From Clostridium paraputrificum (GTDB lineage: Bacteria > Bacillota > Clostridia > Clostridiales > Clostridiaceae), in contig NZ_UAWH01000005.1 of the NCBI RefSeq assembly GCF_900447045.1, positions 1 through 64,000 of the forward strand: a DNA stretch of 64,000 nt. The letters run 5' to 3'. The position numbers and the translations under genes were made by a program. Below are positions 48,201-56,377 of this stretch, one piece after another. Under the pieces are notes generated by a model that saw nothing but the letters and a program-made list of their open reading frames with translations, did not search any database and was not told the origin of the DNA. The number at the start of each line of letters is the position of its first letter. The stretch's first letter is position 1.

Positions 48201-48849
48201 TTTATCAGGTCATCCATTAGATGAATATAAACAAAGCTTAAAGTTACAGACATCAACTACCATTGAAACTATAGAAAAATCATATGAAATATTCTTAGAG
48301 AGTATAAATGCCGAGTTAGATGAAAGCATGATTAGTGAAGAACCTATAATTAATGATAATGATACAGTAATAGTTGGTGGTATACTAACAGAAGTTAATC
48401 AAAAAGTAACAAGAAACAACACCATGATGGCTTTCTTAAAGTTGGAGGACTTAACTGGTACTATAGAAGTAATAGTGTTCCCTAAAGCTCTAGATAGACT
48501 TAGAGATATAATAAAAGAGGATACCTTAGTAAAATTAAAAGGTAGAGTAAGTATAAAGGAAGATGAGTTACCTAAAATTATATGTGAAAACATAGAGGGA
48601 TTAGAAAAAATTAATGGTAACAAACTTTATATAAGAGTTAAGGATAAAGGGGCAATAAGAGAAGCTAGTAATGTTATAAAAAATATCATAGGAGATTACT
48701 TGGGAAATACTCCTATATATTTATTTGATGCAGAAAAAAGGCAAAATTATAGATTATCTAAAGATAAATGGATAAATGAAGATGATGAAGTTATAGAAAA
48801 TTTAAAAAATCACTTCGGAGAAGAAAATGTTAAACTTATAGAAGGATAG
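45271..48849 (+). CDS. dnaE: DNA polymerase III alpha subunit, DnaE type
   Basis: The 1192-aa C-family polymerase has the PHP domain (FCHLHLHTEYSLLDGSGK, ITDHGVMYG), the palm with catalytic aspartates in MPDIDSDF, finger motifs (PTGPGRGSAAGSIVAYTLG), the helix-hairpin-helix region and the C-terminal OB fold (DTVIVGGILTEVNQKVTRNNTMMAFLKLEDLTG). Low-GC Firmicutes use DnaE beside PolC, where it extends primers. Translation starts at GTG 45271 with GAAAGGAAG 8 bases upstream. It is probably cotranscribed with whiA. Confidence 0.97.
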   Translation: MGEKKFCHLHLHTEYSLLDGSGKVSKIIKRAKELGMDSIAITDHGVMYGCVEFYKQAVDQGIKPILGCEVYVASKSMYIKQVDKENSTNHLVLLVKNEVGYQNLMKIVSQASIDGFYYKPRVDHEYLKKHSEGIIALSACLGGEVQSNILKDNYDKAKEIALLYKDIFKEGFYLELQNHGMDEQRKVNETNIKISKETGIPLVATNDVHYINQKDSKSHDILMCIQTGKTVEDENRRRYPSDQFYLKSPEEMWDMFSYIPEALENTIKIAEECNYDYKFHESKLPKFPLPEGTDPYEYLKETCYKGLIERYDVFESLRNKELNYQDVNLIVDKSKKAKEYVDRLEYELGIIKQMGYVDYFLIVWDFIRFSNENGIPTGPGRGSAAGSIVAYTLGITKIDPIKYSLLFERFLNPERVSMPDIDSDFCYERRQEVIDYVVEKYGVDNVSQIITFGTMAPRACIRDVGRAMNYPYAEVDKISKMIPTMLGITIDKALELNPELKNEYDTNDRVRALIDVSKDLEGLPRHSSTHAAGVVIASKPLVEYVPLQKNEEMIVTQFGMTTLEELGLLKMDFLGLRTLTVMNDAVKMIKENQGVDIDLDKINFEDEKVYKMLGEGKTAGVFQLESAGMTSFMKELKPDSLEDIIAGISLYRPGPMSEIPRYVECKNNPDKVNYIVPELEDILDVTYGVMVYQEQVMEIVRKLGGYSMGRSDMVRRAMSKKKHKVMEEERKNFIYGITDENGHVEVPGCVRNGISEEAGNKIFDTMMDFASYAFNKSHAAAYAVVGYQTAYLMRYYPVETIAAMLNSVMGTAEKVSNYIKFAESQGIQVLPPDINESYSKFTVKGDSIRFGLAAIKNVGWNVVESIVKSRKEKGKFTSLEDLIDKIDLTAVNKRAIESLIKAGALDGFKVFRSRLLAVFEKVMDGASNERKRNIDGQMSLFGLAEDAIDIPKIVFPNIKEFDKRHILLMEKEMTGLYLSGHPLDEYKQSLKLQTSTTIETIEKSYEIFLESINAELDESMISEEPIINDNDTVIVGGILTEVNQKVTRNNTMMAFLKLEDLTGTIEVIVFPKALDRLRDIIKEDTLVKLKGRVSIKEDELPKIICENIEGLEKINGNKLYIRVKDKGAIREASNVIKNIIGDYLGNTPIYLFDAEKRQNYRLSKDKWINEDDEVIENLKNHFGEENVKLIEG

Positions 48850-48853
48850 TCTA

Positions 48854-48900
48854 AAAAGCTGTATTAGCATTAAAATTTTGTGCTAATATGGCTTTTTTTT
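48854..48900 (+). terminator. Terminator of whiA-dnaE
   Basis: Stem AAAAGCtgTATTAGCA / TGCTAATAtgGCTTTT with a T8 run. Confidence 0.9.
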
Positions 48901-49258
48901 AATGTTAAAGTATAATATAAAGATAAAATGTTAAAAAAGTAATAATAAAAGTAGTGGATTTATAATTAAATGTTGAAAATTTATAGTGATATTAACAAAA
49001 ATGCAAATGAAAAATATTACAAAAATCAAATCGTGAAATATTTTAAAAAGGTTTATAAATTAAGCTTTGCTAGGGTATAATAGTATTGTAAATTTAGATA
49101 AAACGACAAAATTCTATAAACTAAGTATGAAAAGTTGAGTTAATTGCATTGATAAAAAGACAAAACTTTTGTACAATTAAATACGGTCATTAATATGTGG
49201 TTAAATTTAGTATGTGTGGGACTTAAGTAGTCCCGGTGGTGTGTAAGGAGGAACAAAT
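48901..49258 (+). promoter_or_regulatory. Promoter and long leader of pfkA-pyk
   Basis: About 360 bases without a gene. TTTATA (49052-49057), 18-bp spacer and TATAAT (49076-49081) imply a start near 49088 and a leader of about 170 bases. The leader ends with a hairpin GGGAC-ttaagta-GTCCC (49218-49234) just before the SD 'aaggagg' (49245-49251). No recognised riboswitch aptamer and no clear catabolite-response element were found. Confidence 0.55.
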
Positions 49259-50218
49259 ATGAAGAAGATAGCTATTTTAACAAGTGGTGGCGATGCACCA
49301 GGCATGAATGCTGCTATAAGAGCCGTAGTAAGAACAGCGTTAGCTAACGGATTAGAAGTAATGGGAGTTCAAAGAGGATATGCAGGGTTAATAAATGGTG
49401 AGTTATTCAACATGAATAGAACCTCTGTATCAGATATAATCCAAAGAGGTGGTACAATCCTTAGAACAGCAAGATGTGCAGAGTTTAAACAAGAAGAGGT
49501 TAGAAAAAAGGCTGTTAAGATACTTCAAGCTTATGGAGTAGATGCTTTGGTAGTAATTGGAGGAGATGGATCTTTTACAGGAGCCAAGCTTTTATCTAAG
49601 TTAGGAGTAAAAACAGTAGGATTACCAGGAACAATAGACAACGATTTAGCTTACACAGATTATACAATAGGATTTGACACAGCATTAAACACAGTATTAG
49701 ACGCAATAAATAAAATAAGAGATACATCCACTTCTCATGAAAGAGTTTCAATAGTAGAAGTAATGGGAAGACATTGTGGAGACCTTGCATTATATGCAGG
49801 ACTTGCAGGAGGAGCAGAAGCTATAGTTGTTCCAGAAAAAGATTTCGATAAAAATGAATTATGCAGAACAATTCTTGAAGGAAAAGCTAATGGAAAAATG
49901 CACAACTTAGTACTTTTAGCAGAAGGAATAGGTGGAGCTTTTGAATTAGCAAAAGAAGTAGAAGATGTTACTGGAATAGAAACAAGAGCTACTATTTTAG
50001 GACATATTCAAAGAGGTGGAAGCCCAAGTGCTTATGATAGAGTTTTAGCATCAAAAATGGGTGCGAAAGCTGTAGAGGTACTAATGGAAGGGAAGACTTC
50101 AAGAGTTATTGGTATAAGAAATAACGAAATAATCGATGATGATATAGACGAAGCATTAGCAATAGAAAGAAAGTTTGACGAAAAGTTATACGATATTGCA
50201 GAAGTCTTATCAAAATAA
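49259..50218 (+). CDS. pfkA: ATP-dependent 6-phosphofructokinase
   Basis: A 319-aa glycolytic enzyme phosphorylating fructose 6-phosphate. Substrate- and nucleotide-binding blocks are complete: [33 protein letters not shown] (the Gly-Asp-Gly context of ATP-type PFK), [19 protein letters not shown] with catalytic Asp, and [13 protein letters not shown]. Length is standard. An AAGGAGGAAC site precedes ATG. It is followed by pyk after 64 bases without a terminator, the usual glycolytic pair of Firmicutes. Confidence 0.98.
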   Translation: MKKIAILTSGGDAPGMNAAIRAVVRTALANGLEVMGVQRGYAGLINGELFNMNRTSVSDIIQRGGTILRTARCAEFKQEEVRKKAVKILQAYGVDALVVIGGDGSFTGAKLLSKLGVKTVGLPGTIDNDLAYTDYTIGFDTALNTVLDAINKIRDTSTSHERVSIVEVMGRHCGDLALYAGLAGGAEAIVVPEKDFDKNELCRTILEGKANGKMHNLVLLAEGIGGAFELAKEVEDVTGIETRATILGHIQRGGSPSAYDRVLASKMGAKAVEVLMEGKTSRVIGIRNNEIIDDDIDEALAIERKFDEKLYDIAEVLSK

Positions 50219-50282
50219 TTAGTTAATATTTTATATTTTAATATTAATAGAGGAAAAAATATTAAAGAGGAGTGTTATTTAC

Positions 50283-51701
50283 ATGAGAAAAACTAAAATG
50301 GTATGTACTATAGGACCAGCTAGTGAAAACGAAGAGGTATTATCGAAGATTATAGAAGCAGGTATGAATGCTTCAAGACATAACTTCTCACATGGAGATC
50401 ATGAAGAACATGCTGGAAGAATCAATAAAGTTAAAGAATTAGCTAAGAAGTACAATAAGGAAATTGCTATTATTTTAGATACAAAAGGACCTGAAATAAG
50501 AACAGGTAAGTTTGAACCAAACAAAGTTGAATTACAATTAGGTACAGACTTTACTATATATGCAGGTGAAGAAGTTATTGGAGATACAACAAAGTGCTCA
50601 GTAACTTATGCAGGATTAGCTAACGATGTTAAAGCAGGAGACACTATTCTTATAGATGATGGTTTAGTTGGATTAACTGTTAAGTCTGTAGAAGGAAATA
50701 AGGTTCACTGTGTTGTTAACAATACTGGATTAGTTGGAACTCATAAGGGAGTTAATGTTCCTGGAGTATCAATTAAGCTACCAGCTTTAACTGCTAAAGA
50801 TGAAGCAGACTTAAAGTTCGGTTGTGAAATTGGAGTAACAATGATTGCTGCATCTTTCATCAGAAAAGCTGCTGACGTTGTTGCAATAAGAGAGTTATTA
50901 AACAAAAATGGTGGAGAACACATCATGATCTGTTCAAAGATCGAAAACCAAGAAGGTGTAGATAACATTGATTCAATCTTAGAAGTTTCTGATGCAATAA
51001 TGGTTGCTAGAGGAGACCTAGGTGTTGAAATTCCAATAGAAAAAGTACCTGCAGTTCAAAAGATGATTATTGAAAAGTGTAATGCAGTAGGTAAGCCAGT
51101 AATAACTGCAACTCAAATGCTAGATTCAATGATTAGAAACCCAAGACCAACAAGAGCAGAAGTTTCAGACGTAGCTAATGCTATTTTAGATGGTACAGAT
51201 GCTATAATGTTATCAGGAGAAAGTGCTAACGGTACTTACCCAGTAGAAGCTGTTCAAACAATGTCTAGAATTGCTACAGAAACAGAAAAGCAATTAGATT
51301 ATGAAATAGCTGTATCACAAGCTAAGAAACATATACCAGCTATTGGAGGGGTTATTTCAAGAGCTGCATGTAATGCTGCAAATGAATTACAAGCATCAGC
51401 TATAATTTCTTCAACTCAAAGTGGTGCAACTGCTAGAAGAATTTCTCAATGTAGACCAGAATGTCCAATTATTGCTGTAACACCATGTGAAAAGGTTGCT
51501 AAGTCATTAGCATTCTCATGGGGAGTATATCCAATAGTTGCTGATAGAGTAGAATCTACAGATGAAATGATGGATAAGTCAGTTGAAATAGCTGAAAAGA
51601 ATGGATTCGTTAATAAGGGTGAAACAGTAGTTATAGCTGCTGGAGTTCCAGTTGATAAGGTTGGAGCTACTAACTTAATGAAGATAAGCGTAGTAGAATA
51701 A
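50283..51701 (+). CDS. pyk: Pyruvate kinase
   Basis: The 472-aa enzyme makes ATP and pyruvate from phosphoenolpyruvate. Conserved blocks are TKMVCTIGPAS, LDTKGPEIRTG, the catalytic ICSKIENQEGV with Lys, MVARGDLGVEIP and PVITATQMLDSM. The protein ends after the C-terminal allosteric domain and lacks the extra PEP-utiliser-like domain found in Bacillus pyruvate kinases (about 585 aa). It is cotranscribed with pfkA. Confidence 0.98.
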   Translation: MRKTKMVCTIGPASENEEVLSKIIEAGMNASRHNFSHGDHEEHAGRINKVKELAKKYNKEIAIILDTKGPEIRTGKFEPNKVELQLGTDFTIYAGEEVIGDTTKCSVTYAGLANDVKAGDTILIDDGLVGLTVKSVEGNKVHCVVNNTGLVGTHKGVNVPGVSIKLPALTAKDEADLKFGCEIGVTMIAASFIRKAADVVAIRELLNKNGGEHIMICSKIENQEGVDNIDSILEVSDAIMVARGDLGVEIPIEKVPAVQKMIIEKCNAVGKPVITATQMLDSMIRNPRPTRAEVSDVANAILDGTDAIMLSGESANGTYPVEAVQTMSRIATETEKQLDYEIAVSQAKKHIPAIGGVISRAACNAANELQASAIISSTQSGATARRISQCRPECPIIAVTPCEKVAKSLAFSWGVYPIVADRVESTDEMMDKSVEIAEKNGFVNKGETVVIAAGVPVDKVGATNLMKISVVE

Positions 51702-51711
51702 TATATAAAAT

Positions 51712-51744
51712 AGAGCATTGAAATTATCAATGCTCTGTTTTTTT
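51712..51744 (+). terminator. Terminator of pfkA-pyk
   Basis: Perfect stem AGAGCATTGA / TCAATGCTCT with T8. Confidence 0.92.
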
Positions 51745-51745
51745 A

Positions 51746-51800
51746 ACTTCTAGAAAAGTATAAAATTTTAATTAGTTATAAATCAAAGGTATTATTATTT
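51746..51800 (+). repeat. Half-copy resembling the start of element copy A
   Basis: 'cttctagaaaagtataaaattttaat' region followed by 'ttataaatcaaaggtattatt' parallels the first 55 bases of copy A (tctaggaaaatataaagttttaat...ttataaattaaaggtgttatt). No stem-2 part follows here. Confidence 0.45.
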
Positions 51801-51872
51801 TTTAATACAAATAGTTAATATTAACAAAAAGTTTACAAATAGCCATCCATATATTAGGATATAATGTATAAT

Positions 51873-51955
51873 ATCAGCAGAAGTTAGGCATAATTGAAAT
51901 ATGGAATTAAATGGCAACTGATTCTGTATTTGCACCCGAAAGGGTGCTTTTTTTA
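51873..51955 (+). ncRNA. Candidate small RNA with its own terminator
   Basis: Two overlapping TATAAT sequences (51860-51865 and 51867-51872) are followed by about 60 non-coding bases and the terminator GCACCC-gaaa-GGGTGC plus T7 (51932-51954). The pyk terminator lies 190 bases upstream, so this second terminator should serve a separate short transcript. No good -35 was found, and the sequence was not recognised. Confidence 0.4.
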
Positions 51956-51956
51956 T

Positions 51957-52174
51957 TTTTTAGGAAACTATAGCTTCAATTAAATTATGGATAACTTCAG
52001 TATTTTGATGTTACTAAAGCTTATTAGTTCCTAAAGGATAAAAATAAAATATATGTACATGCGAGATTTTTCACAGGCAAGCTTTGCAAATGTATATGGG
52101 CGAAAAAAATCGATTGATATATAGTCTACTTGAAGCTTGCGACTGAACGAGCAAAATAAATATCCCAATATTTT
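51957..52174 (+). repeat. Dispersed two-stem intergenic element, copy E (diverged)
   Basis: It begins TTTAGGAAACTATAGCTT, closed imperfectly by AAGCTTATTAGTTCCTAAA (stem 1). The conserved core follows at 52113-52165: TACTTGAAGCTTGCGACTGA, then ACGAGCAAAATAAATATCCC. The apical stem GCTTG (52135-52139) / CGAGC (52148-52152) keeps pairing through one G-T pair. Stem 2 is eroded. The most diverged copy, with an insertion between the stems. Confidence 0.65.
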
Positions 52175-52710
52175 TATATAAATCTTCTTAATATCTTTGC
52201 TTATTAAAATTCTAATCTAGTTGTTTTATTTTAAAAAGGTATTATTTTTGTAGATTAGTTCTTTAATAAAAGTGTAAAGAAATATGAATATGAGCAGGAG
52301 GCTGTATACTTATAGTCAATACAAAAGGGGCTGCAATATTTTATCCATAGAAAAAGAATAGATATATGAAAAAAGATTGGGAGAGTAATCTTTTTACATT
52401 GAAAAATTTTATATGAAAAAATATAAGTTCTTAAGAAGTTATAGTAAAAATACGGTGTTGAATAGATTTTTTGGCTAATGAACTATTAGCCCCCCAATAT
52501 ATAAATATATAAAGAAATAAATGTGCATAGTAAAGATGAGTAGATGAATAAATTTTTATTTAATAAATTCTAAAAGAAATCTATTTGCCATAATACTGAT
52601 AGAATAACCGTTTTATAGATAAGCATATGAAAAAATAAATAAATTCTTATATAAAAGAGCATACTATTCTATAGCATAAATGAAATTTATTTTATTTGGA
52701 GGAGATTATT
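52175..52710. other. Intergenic region without recognisable gene
   Basis: About 535 AT-rich bases before the DUF1540 gene. It holds one hairpin (GGCTAAT / ATTAGCC, about 52473-52490) that is not followed by a T run, and a CATACTATT sequence at 52663-52671 that loosely resembles a sporulation -10 element. No reading frame with an SD was found. Confidence 0.5.
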
Positions 52711-53073
52711 ATGACAAGATTAAGTTGTACAGCCAGGACTTGTGTTCATAATGAAGGAGGTTTGTGTGAAGCAGAAAATATATTAGTAGAAGGAACTGAT
52801 GCAAATACTAGCACAGAAACATTTTGTAGTAGCTTTAGAGAAGATTCAATAGGTGAACAATTTACAGCAGCAGTTACAAATACTAATTATATGGGAGAGC
52901 TTATGCAAATTTTTTCTTCAAATGATGAGATAAAAATGAGTCCTAATGTAGGGTGTCATGCTATTCGTTGTTTTTACAATGGAAATGGAAAGTGCGAAGC
53001 TTTAGATATAGCAATAAGAGGAGATAAAGCTTCAGAACCAAGAGAAACCTTATGTGAAACATTTGTTGAATAA
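52711..53073 (+). CDS. Tandem DUF1540 Cys-rich protein
   Basis: The 120-aa protein contains two DUF1540 units. Unit 1 is LSCTARTCVHNEGGLCEA...TFCSSF and unit 2 is VGCHAIRCFYNGNGKCEA...TLCETF, each with four Cys in the same spacing, probably binding a metal. DUF1540 proteins are common in spore-forming clostridia and often sporulation-associated, but their function is unknown. ATG 52711 is chosen because GGAGGA ends 7 bases upstream; the in-frame TTG at 52696 lies before that SD. Confidence 0.88.
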   Translation: MTRLSCTARTCVHNEGGLCEAENILVEGTDANTSTETFCSSFREDSIGEQFTAAVTNTNYMGELMQIFSSNDEIKMSPNVGCHAIRCFYNGNGKCEALDIAIRGDKASEPRETLCETFVE

Positions 53074-53139
53074 TAAAGGACTTGAGCTATTATTATATGA
53101 TATAATTTATTGGAATTAGGTAAACGAAAGGTGATTTTT

Positions 53140-54510
53140 GTGGTTGAAAAGAATAAAGAATATGTTTTAGATATAGTAGCTCAAGGATATGAAGGAGAAG
53201 GGATAGCAAAGATAGATAGTTATCCAATATTTATTTCGGGAGCACTTACTGGAGAAAAGGTTAGAGTTAAGATAATTAAAGTTAAAAAAAGTTATGCTTA
53301 TGGAAAAATAGAAGAAATAATAGCACCATCATTAGATAGAGAAGTAGAGAAGTGTATATATTACAAAAGATGTGGTGGATGTTCTATACAGCACATGAGT
53401 TATAAAAAACAATTAGATTTTAAGTGGGAAAGAGTTAAAGATTGTATAAGTAAGATTGGTGGTTTATCAGAAGATATAGTAAGTTATCCTTTAGGGATGG
53501 ATACTAATCCATATAGATATAGAAATAAAGTACAACTACCAATTGGAAAAGTAAATGGTGAGGTTGTAGTTGGTTTTTATGCACCGAGAAGTCACAATAT
53601 TATAGATATAGATACTTGTTTAATTCAAGATGAGGTAGCTGATAAAGTAGCAATATTAACAAAGCAATGGATAAAAAAGTATAACTTAGAGCCAGTAACT
53701 ATAGATGGAGAATTCAATCCTAATGGTATATTAAGGCATATCATGATTAGGAGAGGATTTAAAACTAAAGATGTTATGGTTGTTTTAGTTGCAACTAAAA
53801 AAGACATACCTCATATAGAGGAATTTAAGAGGTTAATTATTGAAAATATTAAAGAAATAAAGAGTATTGTTTTAAACATAAATAGTAAGAATACAAATGT
53901 AATATTAGGTGCAGAGTGTATAAATTTATATGGGTCAGATACAATTCAGGATTACATAGGGGACTTTAAGTTTAATATATCTCCTTTATCATTCTTTCAG
54001 GTTAATCCAATACAAACTGAAGTGCTATATAACAAAACACTTGAATTTGCAAATTTAAGCGGTGAAGAGGTTGTATTTGATGCATATTGTGGTACAGGAA
54101 CAATAACTTTATTTTTATCGCAAAAAGCAAAGATGGTTTATGGGGTTGAAATAATAGAGCCGGCTATAGTTAATGCTAAAGAAAATGCAAAGTTAAATAG
54201 TGTAAATAATGCAGAATTTTTTGTGGGGAAATCAGAGGAGGTTATTCCAGAGTTAATTAGTAAAGGAATTGAAGCTGATGTAATAGTTGTTGACCCACCA
54301 AGAAAAGGATGCGATATAAAATTACTAGAAGCTATTGGTAAGACTAGACCAGAGAGGGTTGTTTATGTATCTTGTGATCCAAGTACTTTAGGCAGAGATT
54401 TAAAGATATTAGAGGAACAAGGATATAAGACTATTGAAGTACAGCCTGTAGATATGTTTCCACAAACAGCTCATATTGAGAACGTAGCTTTACTTGTCAA
54501 GGACTGTTAA
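53140..54510 (+). CDS. RlmD/TrmA-family 23S rRNA (uracil-5-)-methyltransferase
   Basis: A methyltransferase of about 456 aa. It has an N-terminal TRAM domain ([22 protein letters not shown]...), an iron-sulfur Cys cluster ([17 protein letters not shown]), SAM motif [15 protein letters not shown], and the catalytic segment [10 protein letters not shown] with nucleophilic Cys after [13 protein letters not shown]. Members make m5U in 23S rRNA (RlmD/RlmCD) or tRNA; the target here is not certain. GTG 53140 is chosen with AAAGGTGA 6 bases upstream; earlier in-frame codons lack an SD. Its last 33 coding bases are duplicated 110 bp downstream. Confidence 0.92.
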   Translation: MVEKNKEYVLDIVAQGYEGEGIAKIDSYPIFISGALTGEKVRVKIIKVKKSYAYGKIEEIIAPSLDREVEKCIYYKRCGGCSIQHMSYKKQLDFKWERVKDCISKIGGLSEDIVSYPLGMDTNPYRYRNKVQLPIGKVNGEVVVGFYAPRSHNIIDIDTCLIQDEVADKVAILTKQWIKKYNLEPVTIDGEFNPNGILRHIMIRRGFKTKDVMVVLVATKKDIPHIEEFKRLIIENIKEIKSIVLNINSKNTNVILGAECINLYGSDTIQDYIGDFKFNISPLSFFQVNPIQTEVLYNKTLEFANLSGEEVVFDAYCGTGTITLFLSQKAKMVYGVEIIEPAIVNAKENAKLNSVNNAEFFVGKSEEVIPELISKGIEADVIVVDPPRKGCDIKLLEAIGKTRPERVVYVSCDPSTLGRDLKILEEQGYKTIEVQPVDMFPQTAHIENVALLVKDC

Positions 54511-54623
54511 GGACGAAGAGAAGTATATAGCACGTTCCATGCAAGGTATGCCAAAGAACGAAGAGATTTGTATTGCATACTACTGCGGAGAACGTAGCTT
54601 TACTTGTCAAGGACTGTTAAGGA
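54478..54623 (+). repeat. 36-bp direct repeat duplicating the 3' end of the RNA methyltransferase gene
   Basis: The 36 bases at 54478-54513 (covering the last codons and the TAA stop) recur exactly at 54588-54623, 110 bp away. Between them are 74 unrelated bases. Both copies are followed by similar sequence (ggacgaagag versus ggatgaggaa). This is a scar of a local duplication or of recombination with a diverged copy of the gene end. Confidence 0.85.
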
Positions 54624-54636
54624 TGAGGAAATAATG

Positions 54637-54667
54637 TAAAAAGGACATTTTGTATATGTCCTTTTTT
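54637..54667 (+). terminator. Terminator after the RNA methyltransferase gene
   Basis: Stem AAAAAGGACAT / ATGTCCTTTTT with T run. Confidence 0.88.
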
Positions 54668-54734
54668 GTTTTACATACATAATACATTCCTTAGTTGGTA
54701 AAAATAAGCACAAGTTAGATTAAGGAGGGTACGT

Positions 54735-55865
54735 ATGAAAGCAATAGTTTATAGAGGAAAAAGAGATGTTGAGGTTGAAAAAGTTGAAGATCCTAAAATT
54801 GAAAAGGAAGACGATATAGTTGTTAAGGTAACATCAACAGCCATTTGTGGATCAGATCTTCACCTAATTCATGGAATGATTCCCAATATGCCAAGTGGAT
54901 TTGTATTAGGGCACGAAACTATGGGAATAGTAGAAGAAGTAGGTAGTGGAGTAACAAAAGTAAAGAAAAATGATAGAGTTATAATCCCGTTTCCTGTAGC
55001 TTGTGGGCATTGCTATTTTTGTGAACATGAACAATATAGTCAATGTGATAACTCCAATTCAAATGGCGAGGTTGGTGGTTTATTTGGATATAGTAATACT
55101 TATGGTGGATATGCAGGAGGGCAAGCAGAATATATAAGAGTTCCATATGCTAATGTTGGACCTAAGGTTATTCCAGAGGAGCTTGAGGATGAGCAAGTGC
55201 TATTTTTAACTGATATTTTACCTACTTCATATTGGGGCGCAGAAATTGGAGGAGTAAAACCTGGGGATACAGTTGTTGTGTTAGGTTGTGGTCCTGTAGG
55301 GTTGCTATCAATAAAGTGGGCTATTTTTAGAGGAGCTAAAAGAGTTATAGCAGTAGATCATATAAGTTATAGGTTAGAACATGCAGCTTCATACAAAGGT
55401 GTTGAGGTTATAAATTTTGAAGAACATGATAATACGGGAGAATATATAAAAGAAATTACTCATGGTGGTGCAGATGTGGTTTTAGATTGTGTAGGAATGG
55501 ATGGAAAAGCGTCTAATATAGAAAAAGTAGAAACTATGTTTAAGCTTCAAGGTGGATCAAAATCAGCTATAGAAATTGCTACTCAAGCAGTTAGAAAGTG
55601 TGGTACTGTTGTCTTTGTAGGAGTTTATGGAGCAAGATATAATATGTTTCCTTTAGGTGATTTTTATGCGAGAAATGTTACTTTAAAGATGGGGCAATGT
55701 CCAGCTCAAAGATACGTAGATCCTATTTTAGATTTAATAAAAAGTGGTAAGTTTGATGCCACAGATATAATTACACATAAATTAAGCTTAGATGAAGGAA
55801 AACACGCTTATAGTATATTTGATGAAAAATTGGATAACTGCATAAAGGTAATCCTAAAGCCTTAA
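54735..55865 (+). CDS. Zinc-dependent alcohol dehydrogenase, formaldehyde-dehydrogenase-like
   Basis: The 376-aa medium-chain dehydrogenase has catalytic-zinc ligands in AICGSDLHLIHG and GHETMGIVEEVGSG, the structural-zinc cysteines (ACGHCYFCEHEQYSQC), and the Rossmann motif VLGCGPVGLLSIKWA for NAD(P). The insert-rich middle region and the FGYSNTYGGYAGGQAEYIRVPYANV block resemble glutathione-independent formaldehyde dehydrogenase-type enzymes. The physiological substrate is unknown. ATG follows AAGGAGGGTACGT. Monocistronic. Confidence 0.88.
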   Translation: MKAIVYRGKRDVEVEKVEDPKIEKEDDIVVKVTSTAICGSDLHLIHGMIPNMPSGFVLGHETMGIVEEVGSGVTKVKKNDRVIIPFPVACGHCYFCEHEQYSQCDNSNSNGEVGGLFGYSNTYGGYAGGQAEYIRVPYANVGPKVIPEELEDEQVLFLTDILPTSYWGAEIGGVKPGDTVVVLGCGPVGLLSIKWAIFRGAKRVIAVDHISYRLEHAASYKGVEVINFEEHDNTGEYIKEITHGGADVVLDCVGMDGKASNIEKVETMFKLQGGSKSAIEIATQAVRKCGTVVFVGVYGARYNMFPLGDFYARNVTLKMGQCPAQRYVDPILDLIKSGKFDATDIITHKLSLDEGKHAYSIFDEKLDNCIKVILKP

Positions 55866-55902
55866 TTATCTAAGGTTTTATTTAAAGAAGCATTATGATA
55901 GC

Positions 55903-55936
55903 AAAAAGTAGTCTAATTAAAATTAGACTACTTTTT
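55903..55936. terminator. Bidirectional terminator
   Basis: Perfect stem AAAAAGTAGTCTAATT / AATTAGACTACTTTTT, between the dehydrogenase gene and the convergent Cys-rich gene. Confidence 0.9.
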
Positions 55937-55963
55937 ATTATCCACTAATATTTTATTTTTCAA

Positions 55964-56290
55964 TTAGTGTAATAAATCATATAGACGATCAACTGCACAA
56001 CGAGAATCTGCTACATGACAGTTTAGACCTTTAACTTGCTTATCTAAAGATAATAGAAGGAATTTTTCAGTTTCATTTATACATCCTGAATTACATAAAA
56101 CTTGAGTTAGAAATAATAAATTAGCTTTTGTTTCTGCTAAAGTAACTCTCATATCACATAATTCTTCAGATAAAGTACTTAATTCTTTAGTTACTGGGTC
56201 AACACAAGGTTTTTGAGGGCAAGTTTGAGATTCAAATAATGAAGATAATTCATCTGAGCTTGTACGACAATCAAACATGTTTTTATCCAT
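55964..56290 (-). CDS. Cys-containing helical protein, paralogue 1 (probable late-sporulation protein)
   Basis: A 108-aa soluble protein of unknown function with seven Cys. Its core LCDMRVTLAETKANLLFLTQVLCNSGCINETEKFLLLSL matches the neighbouring product at 56435 (LCDMKANLAEIKANLLNLVRIMCICNGCICDEEQELLLAI), so the two arose by tandem duplication. ATG has TAGGAGG on the minus strand. A sigma-K-type promoter sits 29-56 bases upstream of the start codon. Cys-rich small proteins under sigma-K are commonly spore coat or exosporium components; that role is inferred. Confidence 0.75.
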   Translation of the reverse strand: MDKNMFDCRTSSDELSSLFESQTCPQKPCVDPVTKELSTLSEELCDMRVTLAETKANLLFLTQVLCNSGCINETEKFLLLSLDKQVKGLNCHVADSRCAVDRLYDLLH

Positions 56291-56318
56291 AGGTATAACC
56301 TCCTAATATTATTCAATA

Positions 56319-56346
56319 TATAGTATGAATAATAGGGTGTTAAGGT
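56319..56346 (-). promoter_or_regulatory. Sigma-K-type promoter of paralogue 1
   Basis: Minus strand: AC (plus 56345-56346), 17 bases, then CATACTATA (plus 56319-56327), an exact fit to the sigma-K -10 consensus CATANNNTA with its AC -35. The SD follows about 20 bases downstream. Confidence 0.65.
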
Positions 56347-56377
56347 TATTGTTTTTGCAATTAAAGAGATAAATGTG

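Noticed and set aside
52473-52490. GGCTAAT / ATTAGCC hairpin in the long spacer before the DUF1540 gene
   Set aside because: No T run on the appropriate side for either strand, no nearby gene end.
52663-52671. CATACTATT as a sporulation promoter for the DUF1540 gene
   Set aside because: The -10 fits only partly and no convincing -35 is present, unlike the two clear sigma-K sites at 56.3 and 56.8 kb.
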